From NCBI GenBank assembly GCA_963769745.1, contig CAVYNB010000003.1:1-64000 (forward strand): a stretch of DNA of 64,000 bases. Direction: 5' to 3'. The position numbers and the translations under genes were made by a program. The notes beneath the pieces were generated by a model that worked only from the letters and a program-made list of their open reading frames with translations, was not told the origin of the DNA and searched no databases. Below are positions 1-9,517 of the stretch, one piece after another. The first letter of the stretch is position 1. Every line of letters starts with the position of its first letter. Source of the DNA: JALORV01 sp963769745. GTDB taxonomy: Bacteria > Pseudomonadota > Gammaproteobacteria > Burkholderiales > Burkholderiaceae_F.

Positions 1-863
1 CCCTTGAGCGCTTCGGGAAATGCGATGTACTCGATCAAGCCCTGCCGAACGGCGTGCTCCAGCGGCAGTGGCGCCTGGCCGTCATGTTCGCGCAGCGTGT
101 TCACGACGGCCAGTGCCACGTCGTTGAACGCCTGTGCGCGGCCGGTGCCGAGGTTGTAGATGCCGGACACCGGGCGATTCCAGAAGTGCAGGTTCGCCTG
201 AATGACGTCGTCGACATGAATGAAGTCGCGTTGCTGCGCGCCGTTGGCGTAGCCGTGACTGCCTTCGAAGAGGCGCACCTTGCCGTCGGCCCGGAACTGA
301 TTGAAGTGATGGAACGCCACCGATGCCATGCGGCCCTTGTGCGCTTCGCGCGGGCCGTACACATTGAAGTATCTAAGGCCGATCACCGGCGCCTTGAGCC
401 GAGGCAACTCGCGCCGCACGATCTGGTCGAACAGGAACTTGGAGTAGCCGTAGACGTTCAGCGGGTGTTCGTTCCCGCGGCCTTCGACGAACTTCGGACC
501 GAGTCCATAAACGGCTGCCGACGACGCATACACCAGCGGCACGCCCTCGTCCTGGCACCAGCGCAGCAGGGCCATCGAGTACCGATAGTTGTTGTCCAGC
601 ATGTAGCGACCGTCGGTCTCCATCGTGTCCGAGCAGGCGCCCTGATGGAAAACGACTTCAGGACGGGGCAGGCGGCCGCTGCGGACCAGCTCGAGAAAGT
701 CGCGCTTGTCGAGGTAGTCGGCGATTTCGCAGTCGGTCAGGTTGCGGAACTTGTCGGCATTGGTCAGGTTGTCGACGGCGATGATGTCCGTCAGGCCCTG
801 GTCATTGAGCGCCTTGACGTTGTTGGACCCGACGAAGCCGGCCGCGCCGGTGACGATGATCAT
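1..863 (-). CDS. hldD: ADP-L-glycero-D-manno-heptose 6-epimerase, 3' end beyond window
   Basis: Cytosolic NADP-dependent epimerase that makes the L-glycero heptose donor for the LPS inner core. The frame is open from the ATG at 863 to the window edge, giving 287 codons of a protein usually about 310-330 long, so only the C-terminus is missing. The Rossmann motif GAAGFVGSN lies at residues 6-14, and the short-chain dehydrogenase Tyr/Lys pair is Y138 and K142 in YGYSK. A family-typical RYFNVYGPRE stretch follows. Its ATG overlaps the hldE1 stop by four bases, so the two are almost certainly co-transcribed and translationally coupled. Identification is confident. Confidence 0.95.
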   Translation of the reverse strand, partial: MIIVTGAAGFVGSNNVKALNDQGLTDIIAVDNLTNADKFRNLTDCEIADYLDKRDFLELVRSGRLPRPEVVFHQGACSDTMETDGRYMLDNNYRYSMALLRWCQDEGVPLVYASSAAVYGLGPKFVEGRGNEHPLNVYGYSKFLFDQIVRRELPRLKAPVIGLRYFNVYGPREAHKGRMASVAFHHFNQFRADGKVRLFEGSHGYANGAQQRDFIHVDDVIQANLHFWNRPVSGIYNLGTGRAQAFNDVALAVVNTLREHDGQAPLPLEHAVRQGLIEYIAFPEALK

Positions 864-1801
864 GCGTGGTCTCCGGCGAAGAGCTCGTCGTAGCTGGCCG
901 TGGCCGTCCCGAGCTTCCCAACCACAATGCCGCCCGCACGGTTGGCAATGCTGACCGCATCCCGCAACGGCACTCCGGCGGCGAGCATCGCGGCCAGCAC
1001 GGCAATGACGGTATCGCCCGCGCCCGAGACGTCGAACACTTCGCGCGCCTGTGCTGGCACCGTCCACGCGCCATCGTCCGTGTAGAGCGTCATGCCATCT
1101 TCGCTGCGGGTAAGCAGCAGGGCGTTGAGCCCAAGCTCGCCTCTCAGTGCCTGGGCACGACGTGTCAGGTCGGCCTCATCCTTCCAGCGACCCACGACTT
1201 CGCGGAGCTCGGTCCGGTTCGGTGTCAGCAGCGTCGCGCCCTTGTAGCGCGTGTAGTCGTCGCCCTTCGGATCAACCAGCACGGGTTTTCCTGCTGCACG
1301 GGCACGCTCGATCATGCCAGCGATGTGGGCGAGTCCGCCCTTCCCATAGTCCGAGAGAATCACCAGGTCATAGTTCGGGAGCTGGGAGGCGTAGTTGTCG
1401 AGCAGCGCCGCAAGCGTCTCCGCTTCCGGAACATTCTCGAAATCCACCCGCAGCATCTGCTGCCGGCGACCGATCACGCGCAGCTTCACGGTCGTGGGCA
1501 GATTCGGGTCGAGATGTACCTGCGGCTCGATGCCGGCCTCGGACAGCAGCCGACTGACTTTGTGTCCGGCATCGTCGTCGCCAAGCACGGTCAATAGCGC
1601 TGTGCGTACACCCACCGCGGCCACGTTGCGTGCCACATTGGCAGCGCCGCCGAGCCGCTCTTCGCGACGCTGGACCCGTACAACGGGGACAGGCGCCTCC
1701 GGCGAAATCCGCTCGACGTCACCAAACCAGTACTGATCGAGCATTGCGTCACCCACGACCAGCACCCGGCAGGCGGACAGGGCTTCTCGAGTGGGCTTCA
1801 T
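860..1801 (-). CDS. hldE1: D-glycero-beta-D-manno-heptose 7-phosphate kinase (HldE kinase domain only)
   Basis: PfkB/ribokinase-family kinase that phosphorylates heptose 7-phosphate to the 1,7-bisphosphate in ADP-heptose synthesis. The 313 residues cover only the kinase half of the E. coli bifunctional HldE. The GGAANVA motif is at 51-57 and GAGDT at 260-264, with D263 the expected catalytic base. There is no nucleotidyltransferase domain, so a separate hldC must exist elsewhere, as is common in betaproteobacteria. It starts 33 bases after manC ends and overlaps hldD by four bases, consistent with a manC-hldE1-hldD operon. Confidence 0.93.
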   Translation of the reverse strand: MKPTREALSACRVLVVGDAMLDQYWFGDVERISPEAPVPVVRVQRREERLGGAANVARNVAAVGVRTALLTVLGDDDAGHKVSRLLSEAGIEPQVHLDPNLPTTVKLRVIGRRQQMLRVDFENVPEAETLAALLDNYASQLPNYDLVILSDYGKGGLAHIAGMIERARAAGKPVLVDPKGDDYTRYKGATLLTPNRTELREVVGRWKDEADLTRRAQALRGELGLNALLLTRSEDGMTLYTDDGAWTVPAQAREVFDVSGAGDTVIAVLAAMLAAGVPLRDAVSIANRAGGIVVGKLGTATASYDELFAGDHA

Positions 1802-1834
1802 GGCGTCAGATTGCTGGCAGCGACAGCGGGCAAG

Positions 1835-3286
1835 TCACGCCTGGGCCGCACCGGTTGGCGAGGCGCGTCCATAGATATCGTCGAAACGGACGATGTCGTC
1901 CTCGCCGACGTAGTCGCCACATTGGACCTCGATCAGCGTCAACAGTACGCGCCCGGGATTCTCGAGGCGATGCTTGGCGCCCACCGGGACGTAGGTCGAT
2001 TCGTTGGGTGCCAAGAGCACCACCTTTTCGTCGACCGTGACCTTGCCGGTGCCACTGACCACGACCCAGTGTTCGCTGCGATGGTGGTGCATCTGCAGCG
2101 ATAGTGACGCGCCCGGCTTGACCTCGATCCGCTTGATCTTGAAGTTCGGTCCTTCCTGCAGCGTCGTATAGGTGCCCCATGGGCGCGCGACCGTGCGGTG
2201 CAGCTTGTGCGTGTCGTGCCCGCGCCGCTTGAGCTCGTTGACCACATCCTTGACCTTCTGCGAGGCGTGCCGATCGCAGACCAGGACGGCGTCAGGCGTG
2301 TCGACGATGACGACATCGGTCAGGCCTACCGCGGCGACGAGCCGATCCTCGGTCTGCACATGCACATTGTGGCAATCAGCGAGCACCACTTCGCCGCTCG
2401 TCGTGTTGCCGCCCGCGTCGCGCTCGAACTCCTCGGCGACGGCCTTCCAGGACCCGATGTCGCTCCAGCCGAAGTCGCCCGCCAGCACGACGACGTTCGA
2501 CTCGCGCTCCATCACTGCATAGTCGATCGAAATGTCCGGCGCCGACTGGAACGCCGCGCGGTCGAGCTGCAGGCGCGGTGGCTGCAGCGTCGATGTCGTT
2601 CCCTTCTCGACAGCGGCCCGTGCGGCGGTCAGCACGGCCGGGGCGTGCCGCTCCAGCGCGGCCAGCATCGTGCCGGCCGTGAAGCAGAACATGCCGCTGT
2701 TCCAGAGATAGTTGCCGGCCGCCAGGTACTCGGTCGCCTTTTCGGGCGACGGCTTCTCGACGAATCGACGCACGAGCTGCGCGGCATCCCCGACCGGGAC
2801 CGCCGCACATTCGATGTAGCCGAACCCGGTTTCGGGCAGCGTCGGGTGGATGCCAAACAGCACGATGCGGCCCTCGGCAGCCAGCCGCGCGGCATGTCCC
2901 GCCACTTCAGCGAAGCGCGCCTCGTCCTGGATCAGATGGTCCGCCGGCAGGATGATCAGCGGCTCGCTGGTGCGGCCCTGTTTCTCGAGCAGGCAACAGG
3001 CGGCGGCGATCGCGGGCGCCGTGTTGCGGCCGACCGGCTCGAGCAGCAGCTGCACGTCAGCCGGCGCCTTGTCCCCGAGCTCGGTGAACTCCTCGATTGT
3101 CTTGAAGGTGTACTCGCCGTTGGTCACGACCAGGCACGAGTCGGCACCCAGCCGTTTGGAGCGCAGCGCCGTGCGCTGAAGCAACGATGGACCCCCACCG
3201 ATCCGCATGAACGGCTTGGGCATGGCTTCCCGCGAAACGGGCCACAGCCGGGTGCCGGATCCGCCACATAGAATGATCGCCAACAT
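1835..3286 (-). CDS. manC: mannose-1-phosphate guanylyltransferase / mannose-6-phosphate isomerase
   Basis: Bifunctional enzyme that makes GDP-mannose from mannose 1-phosphate and GTP and also interconverts fructose-6-P and mannose-6-P. The 483 residues match the usual type II length. The N-terminal nucleotidyltransferase carries GGSGTRLWPVSR at 8-19, EPVGRNTAPA at 83-92, PETGFGYIE at 151-159 and FVEKP at 175-179. A C-terminal cupin (about 360-475) contains the MHHHRSEHW metal-binding histidines of the isomerase. It is divergent from gmd, which consumes its product, across a 221-bp intergenic region. The downstream ADP-heptose genes imply a shared LPS role. Confidence 0.95.
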   Translation of the reverse strand: MLAIILCGGSGTRLWPVSREAMPKPFMRIGGGPSLLQRTALRSKRLGADSCLVVTNGEYTFKTIEEFTELGDKAPADVQLLLEPVGRNTAPAIAAACCLLEKQGRTSEPLIILPADHLIQDEARFAEVAGHAARLAAEGRIVLFGIHPTLPETGFGYIECAAVPVGDAAQLVRRFVEKPSPEKATEYLAAGNYLWNSGMFCFTAGTMLAALERHAPAVLTAARAAVEKGTTSTLQPPRLQLDRAAFQSAPDISIDYAVMERESNVVVLAGDFGWSDIGSWKAVAEEFERDAGGNTTSGEVVLADCHNVHVQTEDRLVAAVGLTDVVIVDTPDAVLVCDRHASQKVKDVVNELKRRGHDTHKLHRTVARPWGTYTTLQEGPNFKIKRIEVKPGASLSLQMHHHRSEHWVVVSGTGKVTVDEKVVLLAPNESTYVPVGAKHRLENPGRVLLTLIEVQCGDYVGEDDIVRFDDIYGRASPTGAAQA

Positions 3287-3507
3287 GCTGCGGTTTACTC
3301 CTCTGGTCAGCGCGGCCTGTTGCTCTCAAGGCGTCAGGACGGCGCTCTATACAATCCACCTCAGCCGGCATTCTATCGATGCAAGTCGCCCCGGTTGTCG
3401 CCATTGGCCCGCCGCGGGACTTTTGCGTTGAGTCAGCCGCTGCCGCGCAGGGGTCTACCGCTCGTCGCCTGGCCACCTAACAGAGCCCATTTCAGAAGAT
3501 CTCACCC
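3287..3507. promoter_or_regulatory. divergent promoter region between manC and gmd
   Basis: A 221-bp gap separates two divergent nucleotide-sugar operons and must hold both promoters. The only specific element I can point to is a TACAAT hexamer on the + strand at 3350-3355, a plausible -10 for the gmd operon. I see no convincing -35 at 16-18 bases upstream of it, and no clear operator or hairpin. Confidence 0.35.
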
Positions 3508-4551
3508 ATGAGCAAGCGCAAGTCAGCAGTCGTAACAGGCATCACGGGACAGGACGGCGCCTACCTGGCCCAGGTTCTGCTGGAGCGCGACTACAAGGTC
3601 TACGGCACCTACCGGAGAACAAGCTCGGTCAACTTCTGGCGCATCGAGGAACTGGGAGTCCATGGGCATCCCAACCTCGAGGTCGTCGAATACGACCTGA
3701 CCGACATCGGCACCAGCATTGCATTGGTGCAACGAACCCAGCCCGACGAGATCTACAACCTCGCCGCACAGAGTTTCGTCGGGGTGTCGTTCGATCAACC
3801 GACGACTACCGCACACATCACGGGCCTGGGCGCGCTGAATCTGCTCGAGTCGATCCGGCTGGTCAACCCGAAGATCCGCTTCTATCAGGCCTCGACCTCG
3901 GAAATGTTCGGCAAGGTGCAGGCGGTGCCGCAGGACGAGTCCACGCCGTTCTATCCCCGCAGCCCCTATGGCGTCGCCAAGCTGTTCGCGCACTGGATGA
4001 CGGTGAACTACCGGGAGAGCTACGGCATCTTTGGCGCCAGTGGGATCCTTTTCAACCACGAGTCGCCGTTGCGCGGGCTCGAATTCGTTACCCGGAAGAT
4101 CACCGACGGTGCGGCAAAGATCAAGCTGGGGAAACTGGACGTCCTCGAACTCGGCAACCTGGATTCCAAGCGCGACTGGGGCTACGCGAAGGAGTACGTT
4201 GAAGGCATGTATCGCATGCTGCAGGCGCCTGAGCCCGAGACGTTCGTGCTGGCGACGAACCGTACGGAGACTGTGCGTGACTTCGTCCGCATGGCGTTCA
4301 GGGCGGTGGACATCGAGCTCGATTTCCGCGGGACGGGCGTCGACGAGCAGGGCGTGGATCGCCGCAGCGGCAAGACGCTGATTCGGATCAATCCCAGGTT
4401 CTACCGGCCTGCGGAAGTGGATCTGCTGATCGGCAACCCGGCCAAGGCCAAAGCCAAGCTGGGGTGGGAGCCCCGCACAACGCTGGAAGAGCTGTGCCGG
4501 ATGATGGTGGAGGCGGACCTTCGGCGGAACACCCGTGGCGTCTCGTTCTGA
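3508..4551 (+). CDS. gmd: GDP-mannose 4,6-dehydratase
   Basis: Extended short-chain dehydrogenase that converts GDP-mannose to GDP-4-dehydro-6-deoxy-D-mannose, the branch point to GDP-D-rhamnose, GDP-fucose and related sugars. It is full length at 347 residues. The NADP-binding GITGQDGAYL is at 11-20, the catalytic T130-S131-E132 follows FYQAS, and Y154/K158 lie in YGVAK. An FNHESPLRG segment typical of Gmd comes shortly after. The ATG is used; its stop overlaps the GTG start of rmd by 17 bases, so the pair is translationally coupled and the product is probably handed straight to Rmd. Confidence 0.96.
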   Translation: MSKRKSAVVTGITGQDGAYLAQVLLERDYKVYGTYRRTSSVNFWRIEELGVHGHPNLEVVEYDLTDIGTSIALVQRTQPDEIYNLAAQSFVGVSFDQPTTTAHITGLGALNLLESIRLVNPKIRFYQASTSEMFGKVQAVPQDESTPFYPRSPYGVAKLFAHWMTVNYRESYGIFGASGILFNHESPLRGLEFVTRKITDGAAKIKLGKLDVLELGNLDSKRDWGYAKEYVEGMYRMLQAPEPETFVLATNRTETVRDFVRMAFRAVDIELDFRGTGVDEQGVDRRSGKTLIRINPRFYRPAEVDLLIGNPAKAKAKLGWEPRTTLEELCRMMVEADLRRNTRGVSF

Positions 4552-5437
4552 CGCCGGCCGTGTGCTGGTGACCGGCTGTACCGGCTTCACCGGGCGCTAC
4601 GTGGCGGCCGCGCTTGACGAGGCCGGTTACGCGGTCATCGATGCAGAGGCCGCGGGCTCGCCTTTCGACCTGACCCAACCGGCGTCGATTGCGGCCGTGC
4701 TGCAGGCGGCGCGGCCCGACTACGTGATTCATCTGGCTGCGCTGAGCTTCGTCGGCCTCAGGGACGCGACCGCTTTCTATGCCGTGAACACGGTGGGAAC
4801 CGCGCAGCTCCTGGAGTCGCTGGTCACGGCTGGAGTCGCCCCGCGTCGGGTCGTGATCGCCAGCAGTGCAAACGTCTACGGCAATGCCACGGTCGAACCC
4901 ATCACCGAGGCGACTCCGCCGGCACCGGTCAACCACTACGCCGCCAGCAAGCTGGCAATGGAATGGATGGTGCGGACCTATGCTGACCGGCTCCCGATCG
5001 TGATGACGCGCCCGTTCAACTACACCGGTGTGGGCCAGACCGAGAGCTTTCTCGTACCCAAGCTGGTGGCCCACTTCGCGCAACGGCGGCCGCACGTCGA
5101 ACTCGGCAATCTCGATGTCGTGCGCGACTTCTCCGACGTGCGAACGGTGGCCCAGGCGTATGTGCGGCTGCTGACGGCGGATGTTCCGGAGGGCGTGACG
5201 AACCTGTGTTCCGGCGTCGGCCGATCGCTGCGCTGGGTGGTCGAGCAGTTGCGCGAGATTTCCGGTCACGATCTCGACGTTCGCGTCAATCCGGAGTTCG
5301 TCCGAGCGAGCGAAGTGCATCGGCTTGTCGGCAGTTCCAGCAGAATGGAGGCCGCGCTCGGCAGTCTGCCGTTTCGGGACTTCCGCGAAACTCTTGCCTG
5401 GATGCTCAAGGCGTCGACTTCTGAAGCGAACCCATGA
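4535..5437 (+). CDS. rmd: GDP-4-dehydro-6-deoxy-D-mannose reductase
   Basis: Short-chain dehydrogenase that reduces the Gmd product, most likely to GDP-D-rhamnose, the donor for common-antigen type D-rhamnan chains. The GTG at 4535 lies inside the end of gmd. The 300 residues contain GCTGFTG at 14-20 and Y135/K139 in YAASK, then TRPFNYTGVGQ and a VVRDFSDVR segment that I associate with Rmd. The short length and gmd coupling favour Rmd over the GDP-fucose synthase Fcl or the talose-forming Tld, but stereochemistry cannot be read from sequence alone. Confidence 0.87.
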   Translation: MASRSDAGRVLVTGCTGFTGRYVAAALDEAGYAVIDAEAAGSPFDLTQPASIAAVLQAARPDYVIHLAALSFVGLRDATAFYAVNTVGTAQLLESLVTAGVAPRRVVIASSANVYGNATVEPITEATPPAPVNHYAASKLAMEWMVRTYADRLPIVMTRPFNYTGVGQTESFLVPKLVAHFAQRRPHVELGNLDVVRDFSDVRTVAQAYVRLLTADVPEGVTNLCSGVGRSLRWVVEQLREISGHDLDVRVNPEFVRASEVHRLVGSSSRMEAALGSLPFRDFRETLAWMLKASTSEANP

Positions 5438-5481
5438 GGGTGACCGTTTCGGCTTAGTGCGCAGTTCAATCGAAGGTGCTC

Positions 5482-6870
5482 ATGTCCGCAGTCCACGTTG
5501 CTCCGTCGCTCTTCAAGGCCTACGACATTCGAGGAGTCGTCGACACCGCGTTGACGCCGGACGCGGTGCGGCTGATCGGTGCGGCCCTTGGATCGGAAGC
5601 CGTCGCGCTTGGCGAGTCGGCGATCTGTGTCGGCCGCGACGGTCGCCTGTCGGGTCCGCTGCTGCGCGATGCGCTGGTGGCGGGAATCACCTCCACCGGC
5701 ACCGACGTCATCGATGTCGGCATGGTGCCGACGCCGGTGCTGTACTTCTCCACGGTGCATCTGGGGACGGGTTCCGGTGTGGAGATCACCGGCAGCCACA
5801 ATCCGCCCGAGTACAACGGTCTGAAGATGATGATGGCCGGCACGACGCTGCATGGCGATGCGATCCAGGCGCTGCGTAGCCGCATTGAGAGTGGCAATCT
5901 TGTTCGCGCCAGTTCGCCGGGCGAGGAGCGCATGGCGGATGTGCTGCCGGCGTATCTCGAGCGCATACGCACGACAGTCAAGCTGGCTCGTCCGATGAAG
6001 ATCGCCATCGACTGCGGCAATGGCGTGGCCGGGCCGACAGCCGTCGCGCTGTTCCGGGCGCTCGGCTGCGATGTGGTCGAGCTCTTTACCGACATCGACG
6101 GCACGTTTCCCAACCACCATCCGGACCCGGCGCATCCGGAGAATCTCGAGGATCTGATCCGCGCGCTGCGCGACACCGACGCGGAACTGGGGCTGGCCTT
6201 CGATGGCGATGGTGACCGGCTCGGCGTCGTGACCAAGGGCGGACAGATCATCTATCCCGATCGGCAGATCATGCTGTTCGCGCAGGACATCCTGGCGAAG
6301 AATCCCGGCGGCGAGATCATCTTCGACGTGAAGTGCACGCGACGACTGGCCCCGTGGATTCGTGAGCACGGCGGCCGCCCGACGATGTGGCGCACCGGGC
6401 ATTCGCTGATCAAGGCCAAGCTCAAGGACAGCGGCGCGCCGTTCGCCGGCGAGATGAGCGGCCACCTGTTCTTCAACGACCGCTGGCCCGGCTTCGACGA
6501 TGGCCTGTATGCGGGCGCGCGCCTGCTCGAGATCCTGTCGCGGTCGGCCGATCCGTCGGCCGTCCTGAATGCGCTGCCCAGTGCGGTGTCGACGCCGGAG
6601 CTGCACCTCCATACCGCCGAGGGCGAAAACTTTGCGCTGGTCGAACGCCTCAGGACCCAGGCGAAGTTCGAGGGAGTGGAGCAGATCATCACCATCGACG
6701 GTGTGCGTGCCGAGTGGTCGGATGGCTTCGGGCTGGCGCGTCCGTCCAACACGACACCGGTCGTCGTGCTTCGCTTCGAAGGGGACACGCCCGAGGCGCT
6801 GGCGCGCATTCAGGCTGCGTTTCGCCGGGCGATCATTGCGGTGGCGCCGACGGCGCAACTCCCGTTCTGA
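5482..6870 (+). CDS. algC: phosphomannomutase/phosphoglucomutase (AlgC/ManB type)
   Basis: Alpha-D-phosphohexomutase that interconverts 6-phospho and 1-phospho mannose (and glucose), feeding ManC and UDP-sugar synthesis. I start at the ATG at 5482 because GAAGG lies five bases upstream; a GTG two codons earlier is less likely. The 462 residues carry the phosphoserine loop TGSHNPP with S105, the Mg-binding DGDGDR at 241-246 and the sugar loop GEMSGH at 323-328, in the standard four-domain order. It follows rmd by about 44 bases in the same operon. The gene could equally be called manB; dual mannose/glucose use is inferred from the family. Confidence 0.93.
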   Translation: MSAVHVAPSLFKAYDIRGVVDTALTPDAVRLIGAALGSEAVALGESAICVGRDGRLSGPLLRDALVAGITSTGTDVIDVGMVPTPVLYFSTVHLGTGSGVEITGSHNPPEYNGLKMMMAGTTLHGDAIQALRSRIESGNLVRASSPGEERMADVLPAYLERIRTTVKLARPMKIAIDCGNGVAGPTAVALFRALGCDVVELFTDIDGTFPNHHPDPAHPENLEDLIRALRDTDAELGLAFDGDGDRLGVVTKGGQIIYPDRQIMLFAQDILAKNPGGEIIFDVKCTRRLAPWIREHGGRPTMWRTGHSLIKAKLKDSGAPFAGEMSGHLFFNDRWPGFDDGLYAGARLLEILSRSADPSAVLNALPSAVSTPELHLHTAEGENFALVERLRTQAKFEGVEQIITIDGVRAEWSDGFGLARPSNTTPVVVLRFEGDTPEALARIQAAFRRAIIAVAPTAQLPF

Positions 6871-6938
6871 GGGTGCAAGACTGCGGGCGCAGACTGCAGC
6901 TGTGACCCTGGCGTCGCCGCCCCGACAAGAAGAACTGC

Positions 6939-8413
6939 ATGAGCCTGGATACCCCTGAACCACTCGGAGGCCGTCGCGGGCCTGCTCCAACACCGAGCGC
7001 CGGACGCGCACGCGCTGTTTCGGGACGCGTCCCAAAGCGGCGCGCTCCTGTCGGCCTGCGGGATCGCACTGGACTTCTCGCGCCAGCGGCTGGATGCCGA
7101 TGCTCTCGCCGAACTGCGGCGTCTGGCTGTGGATCGTGATGTCATCGGTGTGCACCGGTCCATGGCGAGAGGCGAGCCGGTCAACGCCAGCGAGCGACGA
7201 GCTGCTCTGCACATCGCTTTGCGCGCGCCGGTGGACGAGGCGTTCGGCGCTCCGGGCTCCGTGGTCCAGGCCGTGCACGCCGAACTCGATCGCCTGCGGG
7301 CATTCGCGAAGGACGTCCGTTCCGGCGCATGGAAGGGTGCGACGGGGCGTCCGATTGCCGACGTCATCAACATCGGCATCGGTGGCAGCGACAGCGGTCC
7401 GCGGCTCGTGTGCGATGCGCTGGCCGATCTGTCCGACGGGCCGCGCATCCACTTCCTGAGCAATGTCGACGGTCATGCCGTCGCACGCCTGTTGCCGCGC
7501 CTCGATCCGGCGACCACGCTCGCCATCGTGTCGAGCAAGAGCCTTTCTACGCGCGAGACCTTGCTGAATGCCCAGGCGGTTCAGGGCCTGGCTCGAGGCG
7601 GCCGGGTGTCGCGGGGCCGCGCTGGCGCAGCACATGGTCGTGGTCTCGGCCAAGGCGGATGCGGCGACGAGTCTCGGCTTGCCGGCCACCAACCAGTTCT
7701 CCCTGTGGGATTGGGTCGGTGGACGGTTTTCGGTGTGGAGCGCGATCGGCCTGCCGGCCATGCTGTCCATCGGTCCGGAGCGGTTCGATGAATTCCTGGC
7801 AGGCGGCCATGCCATGGATCGGCACTCGATCGATGCTCCGCTCGAAGCGAATCTGCCGGCGACGCTCGCGCTGCTGGCGCTTTGGAACGCTTTGGTCCTG
7901 CAGACCTCGAGCCTGTGCCTGCTGCCATACGACGACCGCCTGCGTTGCATGGTGACCTGGCTGCAGCAGCTCGAAATGGAAAGCCTGGGCAAGAGTCGCA
8001 GCCTGAATGGCGACATCGTTGCCGTGCCGACGAGCCCGGTCATCTGGGGCGGGGTCGGAACCGATGCCCAGCACACGTTCTTTCAGGCGCTGCGGCAGGG
8101 AACGCTGCGCACGGCGATCGACATCGTCGTGGTCGATCGCGCGCAGCATGCGTATCCCGAGCATCATCGGGCGCTGGTCGCCAACGCCCGCGCGCAGGCG
8201 GAAGCGCTGGTCGCAGCTGACCCCGACTCCCGGTCCCTGAATGCCGTCAGCGTCCTGCAGCTCGACGCGCTGACCCCGGCAACGCTGGGCAGCCTGCTGG
8301 CCCTGTACGAACACAAGACGACGATGCTGGCCACGCTGCTGGGCATCAATGCGTTCGACCAGCCCGGGGTCGAGTTCGGCAAGTTGCTCGCACAGCAGCT
8401 CGAAGGCCAATGA
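6939..8413 (+). CDS. pgi: glucose-6-phosphate isomerase, two frame breaks
   Basis: Interconverts glucose-6-P and fructose-6-P. The coding sequence is spread over three frames. The ATG at 6939 reads MSLDT; removing one C from CCCC at 6952-6955 continues into LNHSEAVAGLLQHRAPDA. A second single extra base near 7577-7582 joins ETLLNAQAV to AWLEAAG. The repaired protein is about 490 residues. Both PGI signatures survive: WVGGRFSVWSA and GTDAQHTFFQALRQGT. The SIS-type INIGIGGSDSGP and a phosphate-loop SSKSLSTRET are also present. The stop overlaps galE by four bases. Conservation on both sides of each break argues for sequencing error rather than a dead gene. Confidence 0.9.
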
Positions 8414-9432
8414 TTCACACGCCTGCGGTCCTCGCCACCGGCGGTGCCGGCTACATCGGTTCGCACACGATGGTCGAACTGCTGGCCGCGGGCTTCGACG
8501 TCATCTGTCTCGACAACTTCAGCAACAGTTCGCCCGAGGCGGTCAAGCGCGTCGAGAAGATCACCCACAAGCGGGTGACGCTGGTCAACGGCGACGTCCG
8601 TGACCGTGAAGTGCTGGCGCGCGTGTTTCACCGCCCGATCGACGCGGTCGTGCACTTCGCCGCGCTCAAGGCGGTCGGCGAGTCGGTGCAGCGGCCGGTC
8701 GAGTACTACGACAACAACATCGGCGGAACGCTGGCGCTGCTCGAGGCGATGGATACGAAGGGCGTCAACCGCATCGTCTTCAGCTCGTCCGCGACGGTGT
8801 ACGGGGTACCTGAGAGCCTGCCGCTGACCGAGGACGCACCGATACGACCGGTCAACCCCTACGGCCACACCAAGGCGATGGTGGAGCAGGTCCTGCGCGA
8901 CTGGTGTGCGGCCGATGCGGCGCGGAGCGCAGTGTCGCTGCGGTACTTCAACCCCATCGGTGCGCACCCGAGCGGAACGATCGGCGAGGATCCGCAGGAC
9001 ATCCCGAACAATCTCTTTCCCTTCATTGCGCAGGTCGCGATCGGCAAACGCGACCGGCTCAACGTCTGGGGTGGCGACTGGCCGACTCCCGATGGCACAG
9101 GCGTGCGCGACTACCTGCACGTGGTCGATCTCGCATTGGGCCATGTGGCTGGCATTGCCTATGCCCAGTCGCACGCGGGCTTCACGCCGATCAATCTCGG
9201 CACCGGGCGCGGCACGAGCGTGCTTGAAATGGTGCAGGCGTTCGAGCGCGCATCGGGTCGCGCAGTGCCCCATGTCCTTGCGGCGCGGCGCGATGGCGAC
9301 GTCGCGGCCTGCTGGGCCGATGTTGCGCTGGCCCATCGGCTGCTCGGTTGGGAAGCGACGCGCACGATCGAGCAGGCGTGTGCGGACGGCTGGCGCTGGC
9401 AGAGCGGCAACCCGAACGGCTACCGCCACTGA
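8410..9432 (+). CDS. galE: UDP-glucose 4-epimerase
   Basis: NAD-dependent epimerase that interconverts UDP-glucose and UDP-galactose, here most likely for LPS or O-antigen sugars because no Leloir catabolic genes are nearby. The 340 residues match E. coli GalE in length. The Rossmann motif GGAGYIGSH is at 11-19, SSSATVYG at about 125-132, and the catalytic pair is Y151/K155 in YGHTK. The PRKRD-equivalent substrate segment is seen as a GTGVRDYLHVVDLA stretch. It begins on an ATGA overlap with pgi and ends about 85 bases before waaC. Confidence 0.96.
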   Translation: MIHTPAVLATGGAGYIGSHTMVELLAAGFDVICLDNFSNSSPEAVKRVEKITHKRVTLVNGDVRDREVLARVFHRPIDAVVHFAALKAVGESVQRPVEYYDNNIGGTLALLEAMDTKGVNRIVFSSSATVYGVPESLPLTEDAPIRPVNPYGHTKAMVEQVLRDWCAADAARSAVSLRYFNPIGAHPSGTIGEDPQDIPNNLFPFIAQVAIGKRDRLNVWGGDWPTPDGTGVRDYLHVVDLALGHVAGIAYAQSHAGFTPINLGTGRGTSVLEMVQAFERASGRAVPHVLAARRDGDVAACWADVALAHRLLGWEATRTIEQACADGWRWQSGNPNGYRH

Positions 9433-9517
9433 ACACGTCGCCTGCGCGTCGTCCGGGGCATCGTTCGACCTGTCTGTCGTTCGTGCGGCTCCCCCGCCTG
9501 CGGCACAATCCCGCATC

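Noticed and set aside
5266..8076. 936-codon antisense open frame opposite rmd, algC and pgi
   Set aside because: Composition is Arg/Ser/Ala-rich without domains, and the opposite strand codes for well-conserved enzymes. Long antisense frames are expected at this GC content.
6939..8413. Programmed ribosomal frameshifting as an explanation for the broken frames
   Set aside because: The breaks are in many unrelated genes, at unlike sequences, without a shared slippery site and stimulatory structure. Insertion errors explain them more simply.
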